From: Salinisphaera sp040361255 | GTDB taxonomy: Bacteria > Pseudomonadota > Gammaproteobacteria > Nevskiales > Salinisphaeraceae | Direction of reading: 5' to 3' | Length of the DNA stretch: 64,000 bases | Assembly (NCBI RefSeq): GCF_040361255.1 | Contig: NZ_APNG01000004.1 | Location: 211,373 to 275,372, forward strand | Part shown: positions 8,687-16,778 of the stretch, one piece after another | Position numbering within the stretch: the stretch's first letter is position 1 | Layout: each line of letters starts with the position of its first letter | The notes under the pieces: generated by a model | Told to the model about the DNA's origin: nothing | What the model saw: only the letters and a program-made list of their open reading frames with translations | Database searches by the model: none | Translations under genes and position numbers: made by a program

Positions 8687-10825
8687 ATGAGTACGCTTGA
8701 CCAAAAGATCAACGAACACTTCCCGGGCTTGGTAGTGCGCAAAGACCTGGTGAAAACGGTCAAGGGCAACGCCATCGTTCCCTCATACGTACTGGAGTAT
8801 CTGCTCGGCCAGTACTGCGCCACCAGTGATGAGGCCACGATTCAGACGGGTATCGAAACGGTCAAGGAAATTCTGGCCAAGCACTATGTCCACCGTAATG
8901 AAGCCGGACTGGTGCGCTCTAATATCAAGGAGAAAGGGCGCTACAAGGTGATCGACAAGATCAGCGTAGCCTTGAATGAGAAGACAGATGCCTACGAGGC
9001 GCAGTTCTCCAACCTGGGGATCAAGAAGGTATTGGTGGATTCGGGAACCGTGAAGGCCCACCCCAAACTCCTGGTAAGCGGCGTCTGGTGCATCGCGGAC
9101 ATCGAATACGTATTTTCTGAAGACCAGAACGCCAGCCCCTGGATCCTGTCCACCCTCAAGCCAATTCAGCTTTCGCATTTCGACTACGGCGCCTACGTCG
9201 CTGCGCGGCAGCAGTTCAGCACCGATGAGTGGATTGACCTGCTGATACAGAGCATTGGCTTTAATCCGGAAATGTTTGGCAAGCGCAGTAAGCTCCTCCA
9301 GCTCCTGCGCCTGGTTCCTTTCTGCGAGCGCAACTACAACCTGATCGAACTCGGACCCAAGGGGACAGGCAAATCCCACGTTTACTCGGAGTTCTCGCCC
9401 CATGGGATTCTGGTATCCGGAGGTGAAGTCACCGTACCCAAGCTGTTTGTGAATAACTCCAGCGGCAAGATCGGCTTGGTAGGGTACTGGGATTGTGTGG
9501 CCTTCGACGAATTCGCCGGCAAGCAGAAGCGCGTCGACAAAGCCCTCGTTGACATCATGAAGAACTATATGGCCAACAAGTCCTTCTCCCGGGGCGTGGA
9601 GACCCTGGGCGCCGAGGCGTCCATGGTGTTCGTGGGGAATACCCGGCATACCGTACCTTATATGCTGAAGCATTCGGACCTGTTCGATGAGCTGCCGGAC
9701 AAATTCTACGACTCTGCCTTCCTCGACCGGATCCATTTTTACATCCCCGGGTGGGAGGTGGATATCATCCGGGGCGAGATGTTCTCCGACGGCTATGGCT
9801 TCGTGGTGGACTACCTTGCGGAAATCCTGCGCTCGATGCGGAACTACGATTATTCCGATCAGTACGGGGAGTACTTTACCCTCTCTTCGGATATCTCGAC
9901 CCGTGACCGGGACGGTATTAACAAGACCTTTTCTGGCTTGATGAAGATCCTGTTCCCCCAGGGCGGAGCAACCAGTGATGAGGTTGAAGAAGTGCTGCGT
10001 TTTGCCATCGAGGGGCGCAAGCGGGTCAAGGACCAGTTACAGCGGATTGATACCACCTACGGCGAAGTCCGGTTTTCCTATCAGGATCAACAAGGCCATG
10101 AAATACTGGTCACGACACTTGAGGAAGAAGAGTACCCAGGTTACTACCACCAGACGGTGTCCACCCCTGATGACGGGGGGTTAGACCCCGAGCCAGCAGC
10201 AGACGTCAAAGGTGGCGGGCCCAAAGAGCCCCGCGCCCCTGAGCCTGCGCTGGAGGAAAAACACCTGACCTTCCAGGAGAACCAAAAAGGCATCTCATTC
10301 GACGGCTTGTTTGGCGCATACCTGAAGGGAGCCAGCAAGATTACCGTCACAGACCCCTACATTCGGCTTTTCTATCAGATCCGCAATTTCATGGAGTTTC
10401 TCGAGGTCATCGTGAAAAACAAGGCCGAAGAAGATGAAGTGTCGGTTCACCTCGTCACCGTCCGGGACGAGTTCAAGGGTGATCTGCAAGACGAGAGTTT
10501 TGAAAAGATCCAGGAGTCCGCTCGCACCGTGGGCATCGACTTCACCTGGGAGTTTGACGAAAGCGGTACTATTCACGCGCGTCATATCGTTACAAACTAC
10601 GGCTGGAAGATTTCACTGGATCGGGGGTTGGACATCTTTCAGCATTACGAGATGAATGAGGCTTTCGCGTTTGCGAACAGGTTGCAGCAGTTTCGGTCGA
10701 GCAAAGCCTTCGAGGTAACTTTCATCAGCAAGCGTAGGTGCATTACGGAGGGCAATGGCGCCCGGACCCTCGTCCGCCAGGTGCGTGGACCGGATATTTC
10801 AAAGTCGGAATCCGCGGGCTGTTGA
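8687..10825 (+). CDS. brxL: BREX type 1 protein BrxL (AAA+ ATPase with Lon-like domain)
   Basis: A 712-residue AAA+ protein with a C-terminal Lon-like domain, the last core gene of type 1 BREX. Walker A GPKGTGKSH is near residue 222 and the Walker B-like segment VAFDEFAG near 271, inside the highly conserved block around GLVGYWDCVAFDEFAGKQKR. BrxL forms rings on DNA and is needed for phage exclusion but not for methylation. From about residue 680 the sequence (RCITEGNGARTL... to the end) is rich in R, G and S and does not look like the normal end of the family, so the original stop may have been lost when flanking DNA rearranged. The stop lies 10 bases from the end of a decayed integrase on the other strand. 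Confidence 0.93.
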   Translation: MSTLDQKINEHFPGLVVRKDLVKTVKGNAIVPSYVLEYLLGQYCATSDEATIQTGIETVKEILAKHYVHRNEAGLVRSNIKEKGRYKVIDKISVALNEKTDAYEAQFSNLGIKKVLVDSGTVKAHPKLLVSGVWCIADIEYVFSEDQNASPWILSTLKPIQLSHFDYGAYVAARQQFSTDEWIDLLIQSIGFNPEMFGKRSKLLQLLRLVPFCERNYNLIELGPKGTGKSHVYSEFSPHGILVSGGEVTVPKLFVNNSSGKIGLVGYWDCVAFDEFAGKQKRVDKALVDIMKNYMANKSFSRGVETLGAEASMVFVGNTRHTVPYMLKHSDLFDELPDKFYDSAFLDRIHFYIPGWEVDIIRGEMFSDGYGFVVDYLAEILRSMRNYDYSDQYGEYFTLSSDISTRDRDGINKTFSGLMKILFPQGGATSDEVEEVLRFAIEGRKRVKDQLQRIDTTYGEVRFSYQDQQGHEILVTTLEEEEYPGYYHQTVSTPDDGGLDPEPAADVKGGGPKEPRAPEPALEEKHLTFQENQKGISFDGLFGAYLKGASKITVTDPYIRLFYQIRNFMEFLEVIVKNKAEEDEVSVHLVTVRDEFKGDLQDESFEKIQESARTVGIDFTWEFDESGTIHARHIVTNYGWKISLDRGLDIFQHYEMNEAFAFANRLQQFRSSKAFEVTFISKRRCITEGNGARTLVRQVRGPDISKSESAGC

Positions 10826-10834
10826 GTGAGACCG

Positions 10835-11200
10835 CTACCTATCTTCCGCGTCATTGAGCACATCAACCGCCGCATTCCGTTCCAGCCGCCCGTGCTCGTA
10901 ATAATCCATCGTGATTCGCAATTTCCGATGTCGCGACATTTCCATTGCATCGGTCAACGAAATTCCTCGGGGCCCGGCTTCCGTCAGAAATCCCACACGC
11001 AGGCTGTGGGCCCCGATATTTGATGCATCGATCCCGGCCGCCTCGGCACGCAATCGCACGACCCGGTCGATCGCGCGGCCGCTCAGTCTGCCGAGCTAAC
11101 GACCGCTACGGTGGATGCCCATAAAGAGTGGGCCTTCGTCGCCGCCCCTCGCATTCATCCAAGCCGTGAGTGCATCGGCGGCGCGCCCGCGTAATGGCAG
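10835..11200 (-). pseudogene. Tyrosine recombinase (integrase) C-terminal fragment, pseudogene
   Basis: On the minus strand the frame encodes the catalytic end of a phage-type integrase: LPLRGRAADALTAW, then AGIDASNIGAHSLRVGFLTEAG, then MEMSRHRKLRITMDYYEHG. It shows the H-x-L-R box, the later H (SRH) and the catalytic Y (YYEHG). Two defects are visible. An in-frame TAG at 11098-11096 splits the domain. The N-terminal two-thirds is missing, because an IS3 element begins at 11201 and nothing integrase-like continues beyond its far end. The fragment abuts brxL and probably marks the integrase that once mobilised the BREX island. Confidence 0.85.
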
Positions 11201-11247
11201 CGACCATCCCCCGGCTTTAGTAGCATTTCGATCCAGAGCCCACGAGT

Positions 11248-12081
11248 TCAGATTGCCGCTTCTGCGGCCATTTGCGCAGCGTAGTCAGCGGGCGTCAGCC
11301 CGCTAAGTTCCTTCTTCGGTCGTTCTTCGTTGTACTCCCGATGCCAGGCGCGGATGATCGTGGTGGCATGGGCAAGGCTTACGAACCAGTGCTCGTTCAA
11401 GCATTCATCGCGGAAGCGGCCGTTGAAGAACTCGATATAGGCGTTCTGGTTCGGTTTGCCAGGCTCGATCTGCTTGAGCTCGACACCGTTGTCATGCGCC
11501 CAGTTCATCATCGCCTTGCCAATGAACTCGGGCCCGTTATCTGATCGTATGACCGTCGGCAGACCGCGGGTGAGTGCCAACGCATCAAGTACACGGGCGA
11601 CTTGCGTGCCGCTCATCGATCGACCGGGCACGAGTGCCACGCACTCGTGCGTGGCGTCGTCGACGATGCCCAGGCATTTGATGGCGCGACCGTCAGCTAC
11701 ACGGTCGAATACAAAATCCATCGACCAGACTTCGTTCGCCCGAGCGGGGCGTATCAACGGCTGCCGGTCGGAGATCGGCACCTTCTTTCGTCGTCTTCGT
11801 CGAACCTGCAGGCCTTGCTCGGCATAGAGTCGTTCGACGCGCTTGTGGTTCACGGACCAGCCGGCCTGGCGAAGCTTGAGATAGATCATCGGCGCGCCAT
11901 AACGCCGATAACGCTGTGCCAGACGTAGAATCTCAGCCCGCAAGCGTTCGTTCTGATCCGGTGTCGGCTGATACCGGAATGCGCTAGCACTCATCGCCAC
12001 CACGGCCAGCGAACGTCGTTCGCTCAAGCCGCGCTGACCCATGAACCGCACCAGCTCGCGCTTGGCTGCTGCGGTTACCAT
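11248..12081 (-). CDS. IS3-family transposase OrfB (DDE integrase domain)
   Basis: A 277-residue product containing the retroviral-type DDE integrase core: the first D in WSMDFVFD, the second in RSDNGPEF, and the E in NAYIEFFNGRFRDE. A helix-turn-helix-like HTH_21 segment (ERLRAEILRLAQRYRRYGAPMI) comes first. The ATG at 12081 overlaps the end of orfA, and a run of seven A residues on the coding strand (12087-12081) is the standard -1 frameshift site for making OrfAB. The frame is intact, but see orfA: without a functional orfA the fused transposase cannot be made from this copy. Confidence 0.93.
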   Translation of the reverse strand: MVTAAAKRELVRFMGQRGLSERRSLAVVAMSASAFRYQPTPDQNERLRAEILRLAQRYRRYGAPMIYLKLRQAGWSVNHKRVERLYAEQGLQVRRRRRKKVPISDRQPLIRPARANEVWSMDFVFDRVADGRAIKCLGIVDDATHECVALVPGRSMSGTQVARVLDALALTRGLPTVIRSDNGPEFIGKAMMNWAHDNGVELKQIEPGKPNQNAYIEFFNGRFRDECLNEHWFVSLAHATTIIRAWHREYNEERPKKELSGLTPADYAAQMAAEAAI

Positions 12082-12337
12082 TTTTTTCGCAAGGCCTCGC
12101 GCGTGACCTCGTTTTCGAGCATCGACTCGGCTAATAGCCGCTTCAAGCGACTGTTCTCGGCCTCAAGCGCTTTCAGTCGCTTGGCATCCGAGACGTCCAT
12201 GCCGCCGAACTTATTCCGCCAGGTGTAATAGCTCGCCTCGGAAAAGCCGTGCCGGCGGCACAGCTCTTTAACGGGCGTACCGGCCTCGGCTCCTTCAGAA
12301 AACCGATGATCTGCTCTTCGGTATAGCGTTTTTTCAT
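12075..12337 (-). pseudogene. IS3-family transposase OrfA, frameshifted
   Basis: Starts at ATG 12337 (MKKRYTEEQIIGFLKE). It then loses frame near 12290, where CCTCGGCTCC on the plus strand is one base short of the expected CCTCGGCCTCC. Restoring one base gives an HTH protein (ELCRRHGFSEASYYTWRNKFGG) followed by a leucine-zipper-like LKALEAENSRLKRLL and a stop at 12077-12075. The total of 263 bases is exactly one short of 88 codons, which supports a single-base deletion. The product binds the IS ends in intact elements; this copy is probably unable to transpose by itself. Confidence 0.8.
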
Positions 12338-12470
12338 ATCCAATCTCCAGGCTTTGGGTGATTGGACTCTAGATTGGGCTGCTACTCAATAGCGGGGGAT
12401 GGTCGTGGGCGCGATAGAAGAAAAGTAACGGCAATGGAAAGCATGCCGTTAAATATGGCTACGAACCGCA

Positions 12471-12498
12471 TCCCGGGCCCGCCATGCAAAGAAGGCTC
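12471..12498 (+). repeat. att-like direct repeat, copy 1
   Basis: The 28 bases starting TCCCGGGCCCGCCATGCAA and ending AGAAGGCTC recur at 12653-12684 with a four-base insertion. The GGGCCCGCCA core resembles the acceptor end of a tRNA with a G discriminator (GCCA), but no cloverleaf can be folded upstream. Such repeats beside an integrase are typical attachment-site scars. Copy 1 runs straight into a terminator hairpin. Confidence 0.55.
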
Positions 12499-12522
12499 TC
12501 CAGAAATGGGGAGCCTTTTTTA
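12493..12522 (+). terminator. Rho-independent terminator
   Basis: A nine-pair stem, AGGCTCTCC with GGGGAGCCT (one G-U pair), with a 6-base loop is followed by TTTTTT. It is the kind of terminator that follows a tRNA or short transcript, and here it overlaps the end of att-like copy 1. Confidence 0.7.
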
Positions 12523-12530
12523 TTTGCAAC

Positions 12531-12570
12531 GACGCAATTCGAACTCCCGACAAATAACAAGTCAGTTCGA
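12531..12570 (-). pseudogene. tRNA-like fragment (possible tRNA-Thr relic)
   Basis: The minus strand reads CTGACTTGTTAT, then TTGTCGGGAGTTCGAAT. The second block is a good T-arm start (GGGAGTTCGAAT) and the first resembles a UGU anticodon arm with its right side deleted. The acceptor stem is missing on both sides. It could be a relic of the tRNA gene used by the island integrase, or chance; no functional tRNA is claimed. Confidence 0.3.
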
Positions 12571-12652
12571 CAACCGCGCCCGGCGCGGTTGAACGGGGCG
12601 GCGTCAGCCGCACCGGCCCCGAAGGGGTGAGCCGCGTAGCGGCGAATAATCT

Positions 12653-12684
12653 TCCCGGGCCCGCCATGCAAGCAAAGAAGGCTC
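12653..12684 (+). repeat. att-like direct repeat, copy 2
   Basis: Second copy of the repeat at 12471. It starts TCCCGGGCCCGCCATGCAA, then has an extra GCAA-type four-base insertion, then AGAAGGCTC. It lies 182 bases after copy 1 and lacks the T-run terminator that follows copy 1. Together they suggest tandem integration or excision at one site. Confidence 0.55.
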
Positions 12685-12891
12685 ATTATTTGATGGGCCT
12701 GCGTTGTTGCGTGAGTGCAGCGATTCTCCTCCTCGACAGAATGCGACGACGGCTCGGCCTGGGTGCAGGAGCGTTGAAATTAACGTCGTAAAAGGTAATA
12801 AATACCGATGACTCGCTGTCGCCGGTGCGCTAACGTCGAGTGACTATTAGAACCAGGTCGTCGACTCAGATGGCCAGCGCGAGGGGAGACC

Positions 12892-14745
12892 ATGGGTATA
12901 GGGCGTGTGTGCATACGATCAGCCGCAGTGCTGATCACGGTGGCCGGTTTGTCGGCCTGCGGCGATGACGGTTCGGTCGATGTGGGCGGCTCCAGCCCAT
13001 CGCTGGGCGGCGGTGGCGATACGCCGCCGGTTTCGGCCAACTTGTACTGCGATGAAGACGCACCGGCGCAGGCGGCAGACAGTCGGGACGCCATTACCCA
13101 ATCCACGGCGATCGACGGCACAACCATCGATGTGGCCATGACGCTGTACACGCCCGCACTGGAGGCGGGCGAATGTGCGCCGCTGATCGTGCAAAGCCAC
13201 GGCTTTGGCGGTAGCCGTATTACCGATCTCGACGACGTGCCCGACGATGCCAATGCATCGGAACTGGCTACGCGCGAGGCCTGGAAAGCGGGCTATTTCG
13301 TGGTCAGTTTCGACCAGCGTGGCTTTGGCGAAACCGGTGGTAGCGTCAAGGTCGAAAATCCGGATTTCGAGGGTCGCGATACCCGCGCCGTGATCGATTA
13401 TGCCGTGGCGGAGTTAGGCGGCCATCTGGCCTATCGCCGCGGCGATCCGGTGATTGGCGCGCTGGGTTTGTCCTACGGGGGCGGATTTCAACTGGTTGCG
13501 TCGGGTATCGACCCGCGTATCGACGCCATCGTGCCGGCAGCGACCTGGTACGACCTCACCTATAGTCTGGCGCCAAACGACACGCCGAAGACGGTCTGGC
13601 TGGATCTGCTGGTATTGCTGGGTGTGACCGGGGCCGAAGGCGCACTCGACCCCTTTCTCTACGAAGGCTTCCTGCAGGCGCAGTTCGGCAGTATTTCCGA
13701 CGACATTCTCGACGAAGTCCGTGGCAACGGTTTGAATGCCTTCTGTGACGGCCTGCGTCCGAGCGAAGGCGTGCCGCGAGTCGATGCCTTTATCGTGCAG
13801 GGCGTCAACGACACCCTGTTCAATATGAACGAGGCCGTTCGCAACGCCCAGTGTCTGCGCGCTGCCGGTAACGACGTACGCCTGCTCGTGCAGCGTACCG
13901 GTCATATTCTGCCGCTGTTCCAGGCGGTACAGGGCGCGTTCGGTTTCGATCTGGACCCGCGTGTGGTCTGCGGTAATGCCACCTACGATACATCCGAACG
14001 CATGCTCAGCTTTCTCGATGAGAAACTGCGGGGCGTGCCGGCCCGGCCGGCGATCGACGCCAACTGTTTCGTTCAGGACGATACCCACGGCATCGTCACC
14101 GACGATATTCCCATCGGCGGAGCGCGCTACTCGATCCCGGCGACCACGTTAACCACCGGGCCGGTCGTCGAAACCGTGGTCAACGTGCTCCAGGGTCTGC
14201 AGGTCAACGGTAGCCCGTTGCTGCCGACGATCGCCGAGTCGCTGGGCATGACCGTCGCGAATTTGTTCGACACGCTCGAGGCGCTACTCACCAATCCCGC
14301 GGAAATCGACAGCGTACTCACCGACGAGGTGTTGCAGCTGCTACCGCCCGAATTGCTCAACGAACTGACCGCGCCCTCGCGCGAGCTGTTCCTGTTCACG
14401 GCCGATCAGCCGATGACCCTGGCCGGCATCCCGATGGCGGATTTGCAGCTCGATAGCACGGCTGACGACGCGATCGTATTCGTGGGGCTGGGCGTCAAGC
14501 GCCGGGGCGAAACCCGGATCGATCTGATCAACACCCAGGTGGCCCCGCTGCGCGGACACAGCGACGGCAATTACGCCCAACCGCTGGTGGGTGTATCGAC
14601 CCATCTGCAAGCTGGCGATGAGGTGTATCTCATGGCCTACGGTTTTCACAACCAGTACTACCTCAGCTTCAATCGGCTGCCGCGCGTGGTGACGCTTTCG
14701 GGGGCCGTCGATCTGCCGTTGTTGCCAGACGACCCGCGTCCGTAG
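12892..14745 (+). CDS. Secreted lipoprotein alpha/beta hydrolase (CocE / X-Pro peptidase S15-like)
   Basis: A 617-residue exported lipoprotein. The N terminus has a hydrophobic segment ending in the lipobox LSAC (cysteine near residue 23) followed by a Gly/Ser linker, so it is probably membrane-anchored in the periplasm or outer membrane. The hydrolase core shows an oxyanion-region motif (VQSHGFGGSR), FDQRGFGETGG, and the nucleophile elbow LGLSYGGGF. A later GHILP could carry the catalytic histidine. The C-terminal third (after about residue 400) is a separate domain with a beta-rich end, as in S15/CocE proteins with a jelly-roll-like tail. The substrate is not predictable. A GAGGGGAGA ribosome-binding site precedes the ATG. 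It is the first gene beyond the island edge. Confidence 0.8.
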   Translation: MGIGRVCIRSAAVLITVAGLSACGDDGSVDVGGSSPSLGGGGDTPPVSANLYCDEDAPAQAADSRDAITQSTAIDGTTIDVAMTLYTPALEAGECAPLIVQSHGFGGSRITDLDDVPDDANASELATREAWKAGYFVVSFDQRGFGETGGSVKVENPDFEGRDTRAVIDYAVAELGGHLAYRRGDPVIGALGLSYGGGFQLVASGIDPRIDAIVPAATWYDLTYSLAPNDTPKTVWLDLLVLLGVTGAEGALDPFLYEGFLQAQFGSISDDILDEVRGNGLNAFCDGLRPSEGVPRVDAFIVQGVNDTLFNMNEAVRNAQCLRAAGNDVRLLVQRTGHILPLFQAVQGAFGFDLDPRVVCGNATYDTSERMLSFLDEKLRGVPARPAIDANCFVQDDTHGIVTDDIPIGGARYSIPATTLTTGPVVETVVNVLQGLQVNGSPLLPTIAESLGMTVANLFDTLEALLTNPAEIDSVLTDEVLQLLPPELLNELTAPSRELFLFTADQPMTLAGIPMADLQLDSTADDAIVFVGLGVKRRGETRIDLINTQVAPLRGHSDGNYAQPLVGVSTHLQAGDEVYLMAYGFHNQYYLSFNRLPRVVTLSGAVDLPLLPDDPRP

Positions 14746-14783
14746 TGACGGAGTGACGCGTGGCCGGCACGGCGCCCGGCGCA

Positions 14784-15572
14784 TCAGCAACGGGTGGGCG
14801 TACGTGTTCGCTTTGTGCCGATCCCGCCCTGGCTACGGCAGGCCGGCGCGCGCGGTCTGAAGCAGGCGGCAAAGAAGGCAATCGCCATGGCGATCGCGGC
14901 CAGGTCGCCGCCGTAGTACATCAGTTCTGCTGCCAAGCGCCGCTGATCGAGCGTGCTCGCCGAATCGAGCGGATAGCCGTGCAGATACATGTACTTCGAC
15001 AGGGCGCCGTGCAGCGCCATTGCCAGGAAGAACACGAGCAGGCGCAGGCGTAGCCCGGGGCGGTGTGGGGCCGGGTCCGGCCCGACGATCGACCATACGA
15101 ACAGACAGCCGGCGAGCAGAAAGTGCAGGTGCAGCAGCGTGCTCGCCCACGGCGTGTCGTGCATGAAGCCGTAGAGCGGAGTGAGATACAGCACGAACAT
15201 GGCGCCGATATCCAGCAGCGCGGCGCTGACCGGATGGGCAAGCATGCGCACCGGTATGCTGGCGAGCAGACGCACCAGGGTACGGCCGGCGCGCTTTGGC
15301 AGCACGCGTAGCGCCAGGGTGACGGGCGCGGCCAGCACCAGCCCAACCGGGGCATACATGCCGAGCATGAGGTGCTGGATCATATGGCCTTCGATGCGGG
15401 CATGGCCAAAATGCATCATGGGCGGGCTGAGTGCGATCAGGGCCAGCGCGGCGCCCGCCAGCCAGCTCAGCCCCCGTCGCAGGGGCCATTCGTTTCGACA
15501 GGCGTACCAGGCCCGACCATAGGCCAGAGTCGCCGCGCAGACGCCCGCGACGAGCAACGCATGCCCGATCAC
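14784..15572 (-). CDS. ctaG: CtaG-family cytochrome c oxidase assembly membrane protein
   Basis: A 262-residue polytopic membrane protein of the Caa3_CtaG family. Recognisable blocks are MIQHLMLGMYAP, AHPVSAALLDIGAMFVLYLTPLYG and LHFLLAGCLFVWSIVGPDPAPHRP, with several histidines near membrane ends that could bind copper. I chose the GTG at 15572, which overlaps the DUF2243 stop as GTGA; the frame is open further upstream but only over that gene. The family helps insert copper into aa3/caa3 oxidases in Gram-positive bacteria. DUF2243-CtaG pairs are common, but no oxidase subunits are in this window. About seven transmembrane helices are expected. Confidence 0.8.
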   Translation of the reverse strand: MIGHALLVAGVCAATLAYGRAWYACRNEWPLRRGLSWLAGAALALIALSPPMMHFGHARIEGHMIQHLMLGMYAPVGLVLAAPVTLALRVLPKRAGRTLVRLLASIPVRMLAHPVSAALLDIGAMFVLYLTPLYGFMHDTPWASTLLHLHFLLAGCLFVWSIVGPDPAPHRPGLRLRLLVFFLAMALHGALSKYMYLHGYPLDSASTLDQRRLAAELMYYGGDLAAIAMAIAFFAACFRPRAPACRSQGGIGTKRTRTPTRC

Positions 15573-16033
15573 TGGTGGGCGCTGTGTCGCCGCGCGTTGC
15601 GCAGGGCGAGCATGCCCGCCACGAGTATGAGCAGGCCGGCGCCGATCCATGCCACGTCGTAGGGCCAGACGGGGTCGACATAGCGCACCTGATGCAGGCC
15701 GAGGATCTTGTGATCGACCACGCCGTCGAAGATCTGGAAACCACCCGCACCGAGCAAAAGGGCGGCTTTGAAATGCCGGGGCGCGAAGCGCTGTGCCTGC
15801 AACAGCGAGCGGGCGATAAACGCCCCGGCCACCAGGAACAGCAGCTCGCCGGCATGCAGCAGACCGTCGGAGAACAGGGCGAAGGCGCCCGAGCGCACGT
15901 CGACGAAGTGGTGCCAGGCCAGCAGCTGATGGAACACGATCTCGTCGATCGCTGCCATCAGCCCGATGCCGATCAGCAGGCCGGATTGGAGGGTGGCACG
16001 GGTATTGACGCCGGTGTGTTCAAAAGCGGACAT
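15569..16033 (-). CDS. DUF2243 membrane protein
   Basis: A 154-residue membrane protein with about four hydrophobic helices, starting MSAFEHTGVNTR at ATG 16033. Conserved features of DUF2243 are visible: GIDEIVFHQLL-like (AAIDEIVFHQLLAWHH), SDGLLHAGELLFLVAG, and FDGVVDHKILGLHQVRY. The many histidines in these blocks suggest metal or haem binding, but this is not established. It is coupled to the ctaG-like gene by a GTGA overlap, so the two probably act together at the inner membrane. The region upstream (16034-16250) holds no gene. Confidence 0.8.
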   Translation of the reverse strand: MSAFEHTGVNTRATLQSGLLIGIGLMAAIDEIVFHQLLAWHHFVDVRSGAFALFSDGLLHAGELLFLVAGAFIARSLLQAQRFAPRHFKAALLLGAGGFQIFDGVVDHKILGLHQVRYVDPVWPYDVAWIGAGLLILVAGMLALRNARRHSAHQ

Positions 16034-16250
16034 CGCGCGGCCTTGAACGAAAAATGTCGGTCCGAGGCTAGGCCGGCACGCCGCCACGAACAATCCGCAA
16101 TTTCCGCATGCGGTTGCGTCGCGCTGCGTTGGCCATCGATACCGTAATCGATGTCCGACGCCCCGGTGGCTACCGTTACGTACTTCTACTCAAGGAGGAA
16201 ACGCAGTCTGGGTTTTAGCATGGCGCCAGATTCCAAACGGCGATAACGCA

Positions 16251-16778
16251 ATGAGCGACGAAACGCTGGTTCTTCGCGAACCCGATGTAAACGACGGCGC
16301 GCGGCTGCACGGTTTCGTGCGGGCGCTGCATCCGCTGGCCGAGAACTCGGTCTACTGCAATATCCTGCAGTGCACCCATTTCTCGGAAACCACCGTGGTC
16401 GCCGAACGCGGCGGGCATATCATCGGCTTCGTGAGCGGCTATCTGCATCCGAAGAAGGCGAACACCTATTTCCTATGGCAGGTGGGCGTGCATGCCGAGG
16501 GGCGGGGTGAAGGCCTGCCGCTGCGCATGATTCAGGCCGTGCTGGCGCGACCGGTCTGTGCCCAGGTCACGACCCTCGAAGCCACGGTGACGGCGAGCAA
16601 CAGCGCCTCGCAGGGGCTGTTCCGACGTCTGGCCCAGGCCGAGGGCGCGCAGTGCCACGTGACCCCGGATTACCTGGAAGCTACCCACTTCGGCCCCGAC
16701 AACGTCTATCCGGAAGAACTGTTCACGGTCACGCCGCTATCGACACCGGGGCGCGGCCAGGCAAGCGACGGCGCTTAG
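16251..16778 (+). CDS. ectA: EctA-like L-2,4-diaminobutyrate N-acetyltransferase
   Basis: A 175-residue GNAT acetyltransferase closest to EctA, which makes N-gamma-acetyl-diaminobutyrate, the second step of ectoine synthesis. Visible EctA features are LREPDVNDGARLHGFV, NSVYCNILQCTHFSETTVVAE, WQVGVHAEGRGEGLPLRM (the acetyl-CoA pyrophosphate loop) and LEATVTASNSASQGLF. The usual ectB and ectC partners are absent: the flanking genes are a DUF2243 gene and an amidase on the other strand. It may act with ectBC elsewhere, or acetylate another diamine. Halophile context supports an osmolyte role. Confidence 0.85.
   Translation: MSDETLVLREPDVNDGARLHGFVRALHPLAENSVYCNILQCTHFSETTVVAERGGHIIGFVSGYLHPKKANTYFLWQVGVHAEGRGEGLPLRMIQAVLARPVCAQVTTLEATVTASNSASQGLFRRLAQAEGAQCHVTPDYLEATHFGPDNVYPEELFTVTPLSTPGRGQASDGA

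Larger units (their letters stand above)
11201..12405 (-). mobile_element. IS3-family insertion sequence, 1205 bp
   Basis: The ends form imperfect inverted repeats of roughly 40 bp. Plus strand from 11201 reads CGACCATCCCCCG..., and minus strand from 12405 reads CGACCATCCCCCG..., with further matching blocks (AGTAGCA, then ATC(C/T)AGAG(C/T)CC) in the same order. The 1205-bp length and the orfA/orfB layout with a seven-A slippery run are typical of IS3. I see no clear target-site duplication: the left flank ends ATGGCAG and the right flank starts TGGGCGC. This fits an insertion that was followed by a deletion. The element has replaced the N-terminal part of the neighbouring integrase gene. Confidence 0.85.
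12406..12891. other. Gene-free island boundary with att-like repeats and hairpins
   Basis: No convincing gene lies in these 486 bases. They hold two long direct repeats (12471 and 12653), a terminator, a tRNA-like fragment, and a perfect hairpin AACCGCG-CCCGG-CGCGGTT at 12572-12590 with further GC-rich stems after it. The last 150 bases are probably the promoter and ribosome-binding site (GAGGGGAGA just before the ATG at 12892) of the lipoprotein hydrolase gene. The whole looks like the scarred right edge of the defence island. Confidence 0.6.

Noticed and set aside
12449..12686. Short minus-strand open frames (with CYLSGVRIASLQ)
   Set aside because: They read through the tRNA-like fragment and terminator; such peptides are common false calls beside tRNA genes.
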